7,954 nt of DNA. It comes from Spirochaetales bacterium. GTDB lineage: Bacteria > Spirochaetota > Spirochaetia > DTKZ01. Below the pieces are notes generated by a model that worked only from the letters and a program-made list of their open reading frames with translations, was not told where the DNA came from and did no database searches. The position numbers and the translations under genes are program-made. The stretch lies in the NCBI GenBank assembly GCA_017998025.1, contig JAGODW010000058.1, positions 1 to 7,954 of the forward strand, given 5' to 3'. How positions within the stretch are numbered: the first letter of the stretch is position 1; the number at the start of each line of letters is the position of its first letter. Of this stretch, positions 1 through 6,203 are shown piece by piece.

Positions 1-11
1 GTATTCTGCCC

Positions 12-632
12 CTACTCAGCTAGAACATACGGTCCATTCCCGGGCACTTCGGGAAGGGTATTCCAATCTTTCTTATCCAGGCGGGAGGGATGAATGGGAA
101 CAAAACTATGGTGGCAGAGAATTTTTAAAAAGTGGGTAGAAGGATATTCCAACACTACCTGAAGCCGTTTTTCTGTTAGAGCTTTAATTTGTACTGATTC
201 AGGATCAGGATTTTTCCCGGTTCGGTACTCGTTAGCTCCCTCGATGATGTCGTAAAGAAATGAATACTCTGCTCTGGAGTCAGGATGGAGAAATTTCAAC
301 CAGGAGTTCCGGAAATCTGCAGACGTCACTGGATCCCCGTTGGAGTACCGCGCTTCCTCCCGGATCCGAAAGATGTATGTCTTGCCGTCGGGAGATACTT
401 CCCAGCTTCCTGCGGCGGCAGGTACCGGGTCTAGCGTTGCAGGATGGTACGAAACAAGTCCCTCGTAAAGAGCTGTGTAGAGTTGTGCTTCAGAGGAGGA
501 AAAGGCATTTATAGGATTTAGGCTGATCTCTCCGGGAAGGAAGGCCACAACCAGCTCTTTCGGAGGATCCAGAGAATAGCCAATCCCCAACACGCCCCAG
601 AGTATCCCTAAACTCAGAATAATTCGCTTCAT
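12..632 (-). CDS. OppA-like peptide ABC transporter substrate-binding protein, truncated by an in-frame TAG (probable pseudogene)
   Basis: The 206 residues match the N-terminal part of family 5 solute-binding proteins (OppA/DppA type), which capture peptides outside the inner membrane for an ABC importer. Residues 1-20 form an export signal (MKRIILSLGILWG..., likely cut after GYS). Family features follow: LNPINAFSSSEAQLYTALYEGL near 37-58, SWEVSPDGKTYIFRIRE near 76-92, and GNGPYVLAE at the end. Family members usually have about 500 residues or more, and GPYVL is normally followed within two or three residues by a Trp. Here the codon at that place is TAG (12-14), and the frame then continues as Gly-Gln-Asn to the window edge. 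A TGG-to-TAG nonsense change is the simplest reading. The ATG overlaps the receiver gene stop (ATGA), so the two are coupled. A product this short would lack most of both lobes and should not bind peptide. Confidence 0.8.
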   Translation of the reverse strand: MKRIILSLGILWGVLGIGYSLDPPKELVVAFLPGEISLNPINAFSSSEAQLYTALYEGLVSYHPATLDPVPAAAGSWEVSPDGKTYIFRIREEARYSNGDPVTSADFRNSWLKFLHPDSRAEYSFLYDIIEGANEYRTGKNPDPESVQIKALTEKRLQVVLEYPSTHFLKILCHHSFVPIHPSRLDKKDWNTLPEVPGNGPYVLAE

Positions 633-985
633 GTCAGGTACCCAAGGATGATATCGAGATGTCCTTTCCCATGCAAGGGTTTAAGAAATACGTCCTGAAA
701 TCCTTCCCTTTTTAAGCGGGGCACTGCCTCGGAATCTCCGGTCATGGCGAATAGGGGAACTCCCGGTTCTATTTCGAGGATCTTTCGGGCAACTTCACTT
801 CCGTTTAAGTCGGGAAGGTACTCATCCAGTAGTACGAGGGAGTACTTCCCTTTCTGAAAACAGGAAAGCGCTTCCCCCCCGTTCTCCACAGAGTCAAAGC
901 TTATTCCCAACCGTTTCAATTGGAATTCCAGTAATGTTCGTGCCGTAAACTCATCCTCTACAATAAGGATTTTTTTTTCGCTCAT
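629..985 (-). CDS. Stand-alone CheY-like response regulator receiver
   Basis: This 118-residue protein is a single receiver (REC) domain with no DNA-binding or enzymatic output. The acidic pocket is Glu10-Asp11 (ILIVEDE), the phosphoacceptor is Asp54 in VLLDEYLPDLNG, the switch Thr is Thr82 in FAMTGDSE, and the conserved Lys is Lys102 in FLKPL. All residues needed for phosphorylation are present, so it should be functional. The start is well placed: an AAAGGA ribosome-binding site lies 5 bases upstream and overlaps the stop of the Hpt gene. Its own stop overlaps the next start by four bases. Lying directly after an Hpt gene, it could receive a phosphoryl group from that protein or return one to it; that pairing is inferred. 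A run of nine A residues spans codons 3-6. Confidence 0.93.
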   Translation of the reverse strand: MSEKKILIVEDEFTARTLLEFQLKRLGISFDSVENGGEALSCFQKGKYSLVLLDEYLPDLNGSEVARKILEIEPGVPLFAMTGDSEAVPRLKREGFQDVFLKPLHGKGHLDIILGYLT

Positions 986-990
986 TTTTG

Positions 991-996
991 TCCTTT
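991..996 (-). promoter_or_regulatory. Ribosome-binding site for the receiver gene
   Basis: On the minus strand AAAGGA lies 5 bases before the ATG at 985 and overlaps the TAA stop of the preceding gene at 995-997. This fixes the receiver start and suggests that translation of the two genes is coupled. Confidence 0.7.
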
Positions 997-1717
997 ATCC
1001 ATGAGACTTAATCTTTTTGTATACGGTTTTCAATAGGGATAGTTCTTTCCTCAAAGCCTCTACCTCATTTTTCAGGTTCAGGATTGTTCCTGCTTTTGTC
1101 CTGTATTCTAATTCACGGGCAGTATCGGCCAGATTCCGGGCTCCGATGTTCAGCCCCCCTCCCTTTATACTGTGAGCGATTCGGTGGATGATTGCAAGGT
1201 CTTTAGAGGGTTCCAGGCATTCTAGTTCCTTTAGCAGCGATTCACACCGATCTAGAAAACCTTCCACTACCTGGACGCAAAGCTCCGGGTCGGGATACGC
1301 ATCTTCCAGGACAGATGGATCAAAAATGTCCTTCTCCTCCTGAGATATGTCTGGGGAAGAGTATTCCGGGGACGGAAGAACTAGTTCCAGGGTATGGTCC
1401 GGGTATTTTTTTATAATAACCCCCAGATCCTGAAAAAGGGGGAGAAGAGAATCACGGATATTGAATGGTCCATCCATACGGAGATGGAGGTTCCCTCTTA
1501 CATACTTCCAGTGTAGATGGAAAGAACCAGGATATTGGAACAATGCTTCTCCAAAAAAGAGGTAGAGAAACCGGCTTAGGGAATGAGGATCCTGCGGTAC
1601 GAATGTGCGTGCTTCAGGGGTATATTCGTTGTGGACCCGTTCTGGATTTTCTGTACCCAGACCAGAGAAATCCTCCAATATTTTGCGGCAAAGATCAGAA
1701 AACGGCATATTTTTCAT
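995..1717 (-). CDS. Hpt-domain protein with a degenerate HATPase-like N-terminal domain
   Basis: The 240-residue protein has two parts. Residues about 135-235 form a helical histidine phosphotransfer domain with the phosphoacceptor His182 in IHRIAHSIKGGGLNIGA, followed by a typical helix NLADTARELE. Residues about 43-117 resemble a histidine-kinase ATPase domain: DPHSLSRFLYLFFGEALF lines up with the N-box helix, and GVIIKKYPDHTLELVLPSP with its last helix and strand. The N-box Asn residues are replaced (Leu53 and Glu57 in my alignment), and no DxGxG motif or glycine-rich lid is visible, so ATP binding is unlikely. No HisKA helix with its own His, membrane segment or signal peptide is seen. 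It is the first gene of a leftward unit with a receiver and a truncated binding protein. The Hpt call is strong; the ATPase remnant is inference from pattern only. The ATG at 1717 has no good Shine-Dalgarno (an AGAGG lies too far, about 20 bases up); ATG at 1708 is an alternative. Confidence 0.85.
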   Translation of the reverse strand: MKNMPFSDLCRKILEDFSGLGTENPERVHNEYTPEARTFVPQDPHSLSRFLYLFFGEALFQYPGSFHLHWKYVRGNLHLRMDGPFNIRDSLLPLFQDLGVIIKKYPDHTLELVLPSPEYSSPDISQEEKDIFDPSVLEDAYPDPELCVQVVEGFLDRCESLLKELECLEPSKDLAIIHRIAHSIKGGGLNIGARNLADTARELEYRTKAGTILNLKNEVEALRKELSLLKTVYKKIKSHG

Positions 1718-1724
1718 ACGGGTT

Positions 1725-1730
1725 AGTATA
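1725..1730 (-). promoter_or_regulatory. Possible -10 element of the Hpt operon
   Basis: On the minus strand TATACT matches the sigma70 -10 consensus in five of six bases and lies 7 bases before the ATG at 1717, so transcription would begin at or next to the start codon. No matching -35 is found at 16-18 bases. A TATAAA at 1750-1755 is a competing -10, also without a good -35. Confidence 0.3.
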
Positions 1731-1743
1731 TACGAGACACCTC

Positions 1744-1772
1744 TTAACTTTTATAGGGTGTTTTGATATATT
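1744..1772 (+). promoter_or_regulatory. Predicted sigma70 promoter for the 81-residue protein and transglycosylase pair
   Basis: TTAACT at 1744-1749 (four of six) is separated by exactly 17 bases from TATATT at 1767-1772 (five of six). Transcription should start at about 1779-1782, at the ATG itself, which has no Shine-Dalgarno. This points to a leaderless or nearly leaderless message. The element lies in the 64-base divergent gap shared with the Hpt operon. Confidence 0.5.
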
Positions 1773-1781
1773 ACAGCCTTG

Positions 1782-2027
1782 ATGAATGCGTGTGAAGAAA
1801 AGAAATACGAGGAAGTATACGAAACTGTGTATGCTACTACCCGCTATCGGATATTGAAAGACCCTACCTTTACTATAGAAGATCTGGAACGGCTGCTGGT
1901 TACCTTATACATCAATGACGGAAATGATCAGGGGGGACGCGGTCCCGTGGGAGATCTGATCAGCGCGGCTACAATCGCAGCCCACCAACAAGTGCTACTA
2001 GAATGGAAACGGGAGCTGAAAAAGTGA
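1782..2027 (+). CDS. Conserved-looking hypothetical protein, 81 residues
   Basis: I do not recognise a family. The protein is soluble, with no signal peptide or membrane segment, and probably mostly helical: charged residues dominate its first 20 positions (EEKKYEEVYETVYATTRYR), then comes an amphipathic stretch around FTIEDLERLLVTLYINDG, a Gly-rich turn (DQGGRGPVGD), and a C-terminal helix AATIAAHQQVLLEWKREL. The predicted start is the ATG at 1782; a TTG just before it (1779) would add one residue. There is no Shine-Dalgarno, but a promoter is placed so that transcription would start at the ATG. The TGA stop overlaps the GTG start of the lytic transglycosylase, so the two are coupled and probably act together or are needed at the same time. 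Coding is supported by the coupling, the promoter and the protein-like composition. Confidence 0.75.
   Translation: MNACEEKKYEEVYETVYATTRYRILKDPTFTIEDLERLLVTLYINDGNDQGGRGPVGDLISAATIAAHQQVLLEWKRELKK
2011..2015 (+). promoter_or_regulatory. Ribosome-binding site that sets the transglycosylase start at GTG 2024
   Basis: GGGAG lies 8 bases upstream of the GTG at 2024 and downstream of the alternative ATG at 2003, so it supports the GTG. The GTG start also gives a normal short basic N-terminus before the lipoprotein signal. Confidence 0.6.
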
Positions 2028-2701
2028 CAAGACTGAAAACTCATATATTCGCCCTGACTCTGGGAGTATTATTCGGATGCACCCAGGAACCATACACGAA
2101 TGAACAGGAGAAAATGAATCTTCTATCTCTCGAGAGGAATAGGGTACTGGAGCTGATAGAATTGCCTGACCCTTCTCTTTCTCTCTACAGAAATGAGGGT
2201 ACCCGGAACCTGGTGGAAAAGTTCTTTATCCGGGTTGCAGGGTCGGAACAGGTGGGAAAAACCATCCTCCGGTACTCTGATGAGTACGATCTATCCCTTT
2301 TTCTTACATTTTCCCTGGCCTTTGTCGAAAGCAATTTTAATCCGCGTGCGGTAAATAGGAATGTTTCTTCCATTGATCGAGGGTTATTCCAGCTGAACTC
2401 ACGGTCGTTTCCTCGTCTAAAGGAAAGTGATTTCTACAACATTGAAATCAATACGAAGTATGGCCTGGCACACCTCAGGGAGTGTTTGGAGATCGGAGGA
2501 AACGATATTGTAGCTCTTGCCATGTACAACGCAGGGAATACCCAGGTGATGGCAAAAGGAGCCCCTCTATCCACGCTGGGACATATTAGTAAGTACGTGG
2601 AGTACCGGAAACAGCTGGAGAAATCCTTCAGGGAGTACTTTCGAGCCATCTACAGCGACCGAAGGATTGCCTCTATAGGAGATCGAATACTTACTCCGTG
2701 A
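2024..2701 (+). CDS. Lipoprotein lytic transglycosylase (SLT/GH23 family)
   Basis: The 225-residue protein cleaves peptidoglycan glycan strands, forming 1,6-anhydro-muramyl ends. Residues 1-19 are a lipoprotein signal (MTRLKTHIFALTLGVLFGC), with Cys19 as the lipidation site, so it should be membrane-anchored in the envelope. The SLT domain covers about 85-200. The catalytic Glu102 lies in AFVESNFNPRAV, motif II is GLFQLN at 120-125, and motif III is ALAMYNAGN at 165-172, followed by the usual YVEYRKQL helix. All key motifs are intact. I prefer the GTG at 2024 over the ATG at 2003, because it has a Shine-Dalgarno, overlaps the upstream stop (GTGA) and gives a standard signal; the ATG would add seven residues. 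It is coupled to the 81-residue gene. Which of several transglycosylase subfamilies it belongs to cannot be told. Confidence 0.92.
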   Translation: MTRLKTHIFALTLGVLFGCTQEPYTNEQEKMNLLSLERNRVLELIELPDPSLSLYRNEGTRNLVEKFFIRVAGSEQVGKTILRYSDEYDLSLFLTFSLAFVESNFNPRAVNRNVSSIDRGLFQLNSRSFPRLKESDFYNIEINTKYGLAHLRECLEIGGNDIVALAMYNAGNTQVMAKGAPLSTLGHISKYVEYRKQLEKSFREYFRAIYSDRRIASIGDRILTP

Positions 2702-2729
2702 TCAATAGGGGGGTATTTTTAGCCTCCTT

Positions 2730-2750
2730 GACAGGGGAAAAGGGCCTGTC
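2730..2750 (+). repeat. Hairpin in the leader of the aroF-pheA fusion
   Basis: GACAGG (2730-2735) and CCTGTC (2745-2750) can form a perfect 6-base stem with a 9-base loop. It ends one base before the Shine-Dalgarno AAGGTG. No T-run follows, so it is not a standard terminator of the upstream transglycosylase gene. It might influence translation of the downstream gene or mRNA stability; no function is shown by the sequence. Confidence 0.4.
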
Positions 2751-2751
2751 T

Positions 2752-2757
2752 AAGGTG
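2752..2757 (+). promoter_or_regulatory. Ribosome-binding site of the DAHP synthase-prephenate dehydratase gene
   Basis: AAGGTG lies 5 bases before the ATG at 2763 and fixes that start. The start also gives the normal N-terminal ferredoxin-like domain of this DAHP synthase class. Confidence 0.7.
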
Positions 2758-2762
2758 TATAC

Positions 2763-4727
2763 ATGGTTATAGTTCTCGAAAAACATATCACCCCGGAGCA
2801 AAAACAAGAGATTCGCACATTCCTGGAAAAAAAGGGATATCAAATCCGTGAAATTGTCGGACAGGAAGAAACGATTTTCGGGGCAGTGGGGATCCCCCGG
2901 GTGGATCCGCGGGAAGTAGAGCTGCTCCCGGGAGTGCAGCGGGTTATCCCCATAAGCAAACCCTTCAAACTGGCCTCACGGGAGCTGAAAAAGGATGATA
3001 CGATCGTACCTGTCGGGCCTATAAAAGTAGGGGGAAAGAGGATCGTTGTTATTGCAGGGCCCTGCGCTGTGGAAAGCCGTGAGCAGATTCTCGAAACCGC
3101 ACGAATCGTTCGTGCCTCTGGAGCTGTGATGCTTAGAGGGGGTGCTTTTAAGCCGAGGACATCTCCGTATGCTTTTCAGGGCTTAGGAGAGGACGGACTC
3201 CGGTACATGAAAGAGGCAGGGGAGGCTGTGGGAATGCCCATCGTTACGGAAGTGGTTTCCACAGAGTATGTAGAACTGATCCAGGAGTATGCTGATGTAT
3301 TCCAGATCGGAGCCCGGAACATGCAAAACTTTGAGCTGCTTAAGAAAGTGGGGAGAACAGGGAGGCCGGTGATTCTAAAGAGAGGATTGGCGGCTACCAT
3401 CGAAGAGTGGCTTATGGCGGCTGAGTATCTCCTGGCACATGGAACGGACAATGTAATCCTCTGTGAAAGGGGAATACGCACCTTTGAAACATATACTCGA
3501 AATACACTCGATATCTCAGCTATTCCTGTAATTAAAAAATTAAGCCATCTTCCTATCATCGTAGATCCCAGCCATGCTACGGGAATACGGGAAAAAGTCC
3601 CTCCGATGGCTCTTGCGGCAATTGCTGCAGGGGCGGATGGATTGATTGTGGAAGTCCATCCAGACCCGGCAAAGGCGTTATCCGACGGTGCACAAACTCT
3701 CTTCCCCGATCAGTTTGAGAAGTTGATGCGGGACATAGAGGTTTTAGCGCCGGTAGTCGATAAAGAAATTGCTAAGTTGCCGTCTCTCCTTTTAAAAACA
3801 AAGCTGAAAGACGGATCGCCTGAAGTAACCACGCAGGGAGCTCTTTTGGGGCGAGTGCACTCTATTGCCGTGGATACGCCAATAGCTCAAGGGCTGATCC
3901 CAAAGGTTTCTTTTCAAGGGGAGCAAGGGGCTTACAGTGAAATGGCGATCCGAAATTATTTTCATTTTCCGGTAGAAACACTCCCCCAGAAATCTTTTCA
4001 GGATGTATTTAACACTGTGCTGGAAGGAAGAGTCCAGTACGGTATGGTTCCCCTGGAGAACTCTCTGGCTGGTTCTATCCACGAGAATTATGATCTATTT
4101 CTGCGGTATCCGGACATAAAGATTGTAGGTGAAACGAAACTTCGTATTGTTCATAGTTTGATTGGACTTCCCGGCGCTACCCTGGAAGGAGTCCGAAAGG
4201 TATTTTCCCATCCACAGGGATTGGCCCAATGTGCCCAATTTTTAGAAGAACACCCCTACATAGAGAAGGTGCCCTTTTATGATACAGCCGGTTCTGTAGT
4301 CCATATCGCTAAAGAAGGGAAGAAAGAATACGCTGCTATTGCTCATGAAGGAGCGGCGGTTATCTATGGAATGAAAGTGCTAAAAACAGGGATCGAGACG
4401 AACCCATTGAACTATACCCGGTTTGCTGTGTTATCTCGATCGGAACTGGAGGTGGGTGAGACTCCCAATAAGGCATCTATAGTGTTTTCTACTCCGGATA
4501 AACCAGGATCGCTCTTTAAATGTATGAAAGTTCTTGCGGTAAAAAACCTCAACATGAAAAAACTCGAATCTCGTCCTATTCCGGGTAAGCCCTGGCAGTA
4601 CATGTTCTACGTAGATATTGAGCTTCCCGAGGATATGGACATTTTTAAGGACGCTCTGGAAGAGATCAGATCCATCTCAGAGGAGGGTGTACGGGTATTG
4701 GGGATGTATCGCGTATCTGAAGGGTAG
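2763..4727 (+). CDS. Bifunctional DAHP synthase (type I-beta) - prephenate dehydratase with ACT domain
   Basis: This 654-residue cytoplasmic fusion joins two ends of aromatic amino acid synthesis. Residues 1-65 are a ferredoxin-like regulatory domain. Residues about 85-335 are DAHP synthase, condensing phosphoenolpyruvate with erythrose 4-phosphate: IAGPCAVES with metal ligand Cys101, FKPRTSPY (Lys130), GARNMQN, LKRG, DPSHATG with His271, then Glu297 and Asp308. These ligand positions are one less than those known for the Thermotoga enzyme. After a linker of about 45 residues, 381-560 is prephenate dehydratase, which converts prephenate to phenylpyruvate: FQGEQGAYSEMA, VPLENSLAGSIHENYD, FSHPQGLAQC, and the catalytic TRF at 552-554. 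Residues 570-650 are an ACT domain with the phenylalanine-binding motifs PGSLF and LESRP. No chorismate mutase domain is present, so that enzyme must be elsewhere. Both catalytic halves look intact. Feedback by phenylalanine on one or both halves is inferred. The related symbols would be aroF and pheA. Confidence 0.96.
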   Translation: MVIVLEKHITPEQKQEIRTFLEKKGYQIREIVGQEETIFGAVGIPRVDPREVELLPGVQRVIPISKPFKLASRELKKDDTIVPVGPIKVGGKRIVVIAGPCAVESREQILETARIVRASGAVMLRGGAFKPRTSPYAFQGLGEDGLRYMKEAGEAVGMPIVTEVVSTEYVELIQEYADVFQIGARNMQNFELLKKVGRTGRPVILKRGLAATIEEWLMAAEYLLAHGTDNVILCERGIRTFETYTRNTLDISAIPVIKKLSHLPIIVDPSHATGIREKVPPMALAAIAAGADGLIVEVHPDPAKALSDGAQTLFPDQFEKLMRDIEVLAPVVDKEIAKLPSLLLKTKLKDGSPEVTTQGALLGRVHSIAVDTPIAQGLIPKVSFQGEQGAYSEMAIRNYFHFPVETLPQKSFQDVFNTVLEGRVQYGMVPLENSLAGSIHENYDLFLRYPDIKIVGETKLRIVHSLIGLPGATLEGVRKVFSHPQGLAQCAQFLEEHPYIEKVPFYDTAGSVVHIAKEGKKEYAAIAHEGAAVIYGMKVLKTGIETNPLNYTRFAVLSRSELEVGETPNKASIVFSTPDKPGSLFKCMKVLAVKNLNMKKLESRPIPGKPWQYMFYVDIELPEDMDIFKDALEEIRSISEEGVRVLGMYRVSEG

Positions 4728-4740
4728 GAAGAATCGTAGA

Positions 4741-6162
4741 TTAAACTTTCGTGATATCTACTCCCAGCTTCCTGAATTGCTCCATCTCTTCCTTCTTTGC
4801 AACATAATCGTGTTTTTTCTGGTTTGCCTTTACGATGCTATTTTGAATAGCGGTAAGTTCTATCTTAATACCCCGTAGAGAAACTCTGTTTTCCCGGGGA
4901 GTCTCGCTACGAAAGAAGGTATCCAGACCGCTAAGACGTCTATGGATCAACTGAAGTTCTTCTATGTGTTTATGGAGAAACATGAACAGCTGTTCTTCCC
5001 CCGCTTCTTCCAGTCTTTTGTATCCAGAGCCGGTTCGAGCGAGAATGCCTGAGTAAATCCGAGCCCGTTTCTTTATATCTTCAATAAAGGACTGAAATCG
5101 GATGGACTCTCTTTTTGTAGCGGAAGTCGTGATATCCAGATACTCTACCTCATAAATAAGAAGCTCTTCTTCCTTCTGGACCATTCGCTGGATCCATATC
5201 TTTAAACGTTCAAGAAAAGGACGTTTCCGGGATTCGAGGATCAGGCTATTGTCCAGGAGCTTCTGGGCAATCTCATCGAGGGGGCGGGATGCAGATGCCA
5301 GCATTCGTATCCCTTCCAGAAGCATAGCTTTGAAAGAAGCCTGGGGTGTTTGAGGCTTTGCAGAAACTCTTTCAACCTGGAATTTTTCTAATAGGGCTTT
5401 GCGGAGTTCAGGACTTTCAGGGCCGTAATCCTCCTCAAGGATTTCCTGGATGAGTTCAGGATAGAAATGTTTTCCAGGGAGTTCTGTTGGGAATCGTTTC
5501 TTCAAGGACCGAAGAATCTCATCTTTCGATTGCAGAACCCGGGATCTGTCTATCTCCATATGTGCCAGGAGAGAGATCCGTACCTCGAACTTGTACATTT
5601 CTCTATGAAAATCGGAGAGTTTCTTTAAGATTGTTATACAGTTGCGGAATGCCTTTTGAATTTGATCGACCGCATCTTTTACAATCCCTGCGGATAAGGG
5701 GTCCTCTCCTCTGGTAATTTTCCCCACAAATTCGGCCAGAACTTTTGTATTGATTCGGGCAGAAACCTCGCTGAACTGATCCCAGGCAATATACCGGGTT
5801 AAATTTAATACCTGCTTAATCCGGAGCAAATCCAGAAAATCCGTTCGAAACTGGTAGAAATTCAAAAGGAAATCTAGTTGGGACTCAAACTGAGAGAGGC
5901 GGATGCTCATCTGCTCTCTCTTTTCCGATTCCAGGAAATTATCTTCCGGTGGATTAGACACTTCTGATATCTTTATATCTTTCTTGTAGGGATCCTCATG
6001 AACCAATCCCTTTTTCAGTAGTACGTTGTATAGGGAGAGAAACGCCGTATGATAAATCCGATACTGCTCTTTTAAGTGGGGAAGCTCCTCTCGATCCAGA
6101 TAGTCCCGATACTGTTCTAAGACAGGTTGGAGTTGGGAAACAAAACCGGTACTCTCTTCCAT
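4741..6162 (-). CDS. Hypothetical helical, coiled-coil-rich cytoplasmic protein, 473 residues
   Basis: I do not recognise a named family. There is no signal peptide or membrane segment. The protein is almost entirely helical and rich in Glu, Lys, Arg, Leu and Ile, with few Gly or Pro. Helical blocks run at about 1-52, 77-120, 160-225, 235-262 and 275-340; a further stretch at about 350-415 is followed by a likely coiled coil at 427-465 (GIKIELTAIQ... KKHDYVAKKEEMEQF). Breaks fall at 53-76 and 265-275 (SAKPQTPQ). No Walker, zinc or catalytic motif is visible. It is convergent with the aromatic fusion, 13 bases apart, and divergent from the DUF4416 gene. The ATG at 6162 has no Shine-Dalgarno; a -10-like hexamer lies 8 bases upstream. 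A structural or scaffolding role is possible, but nothing in the sequence proves it. Confidence 0.8.
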   Translation of the reverse strand: MEESTGFVSQLQPVLEQYRDYLDREELPHLKEQYRIYHTAFLSLYNVLLKKGLVHEDPYKKDIKISEVSNPPEDNFLESEKREQMSIRLSQFESQLDFLLNFYQFRTDFLDLLRIKQVLNLTRYIAWDQFSEVSARINTKVLAEFVGKITRGEDPLSAGIVKDAVDQIQKAFRNCITILKKLSDFHREMYKFEVRISLLAHMEIDRSRVLQSKDEILRSLKKRFPTELPGKHFYPELIQEILEEDYGPESPELRKALLEKFQVERVSAKPQTPQASFKAMLLEGIRMLASASRPLDEIAQKLLDNSLILESRKRPFLERLKIWIQRMVQKEEELLIYEVEYLDITTSATKRESIRFQSFIEDIKKRARIYSGILARTGSGYKRLEEAGEEQLFMFLHKHIEELQLIHRRLSGLDTFFRSETPRENRVSLRGIKIELTAIQNSIVKANQKKHDYVAKKEEMEQFRKLGVDITKV

Positions 6163-6164
6163 GA

Positions 6165-6178
6165 CCCATTATTATGGG
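6165..6178. repeat. Short palindrome in the divergent gap
   Basis: CCCAT-TATT-ATGGG is a perfect 5-base inverted repeat around a 4-base centre. It overlaps the predicted -10 of the leftward gene and lies just upstream of a candidate -10 for the rightward gene, so it could be an operator. It may equally be chance in so AT-rich a gap. Confidence 0.3.
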
Positions 6179-6199
6179 ATAAAATAGAGAAAAGAGCAA
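6171..6199 (-). promoter_or_regulatory. Possible promoter of the 473-residue protein gene
   Basis: On the minus strand CATAAT (6171-6176, five of six matches) lies 17 bases from TTGCTC (6194-6199, TTG conserved). Transcription would start at about 6162-6164, at the ATG, which has no Shine-Dalgarno. Confidence 0.35.
6180..6185 (+). promoter_or_regulatory. Possible -10 element for the DUF4416 gene
   Basis: TAAAAT matches the -10 consensus in five of six bases and would give a leader of roughly 22 bases that includes the Shine-Dalgarno at 6204-6211. The -35 region is poor, so this is a weak call. Confidence 0.25.
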
Positions 6200-6203
6200 T
6201 TGT

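Noticed and set aside
260..514. Plus-strand open frame opposite the binding-protein gene
   Set aside because: The minus-strand frame has clear family 5 binding-protein motifs; this frame has none and no ribosome-binding site.
970..978. Run of nine T (A9 in the receiver codons 3-6) as a phase-variation tract
   Set aside because: The run could slip, but it encodes a normal Lys-Lys stretch and nothing shows that switching occurs. Seven-base C runs at 874-880 and 7098-7104 are likewise too short to call.
2003..2023. ATG at 2003 as the transglycosylase start
   Set aside because: It has no Shine-Dalgarno and would add seven acidic or polar residues before the lipoprotein signal; the GTG at 2024 has GGGAG at 8 bases and overlaps the upstream stop.
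2728..2756. TTGACA (2728-2733) as the -35 of a promoter for the aromatic fusion gene
   Set aside because: The hexamer is perfect, but the only -10 at 17 bases is TAAGGT (three of six), which is the Shine-Dalgarno region. Transcription from it would remove the ribosome-binding site.
3176..3559. Minus-strand open frame inside the DAHP synthase domain
   Set aside because: The plus-strand frame holds intact catalytic motifs; the antisense product is low-complexity Ser/Ile/Val-rich and has no start signal.
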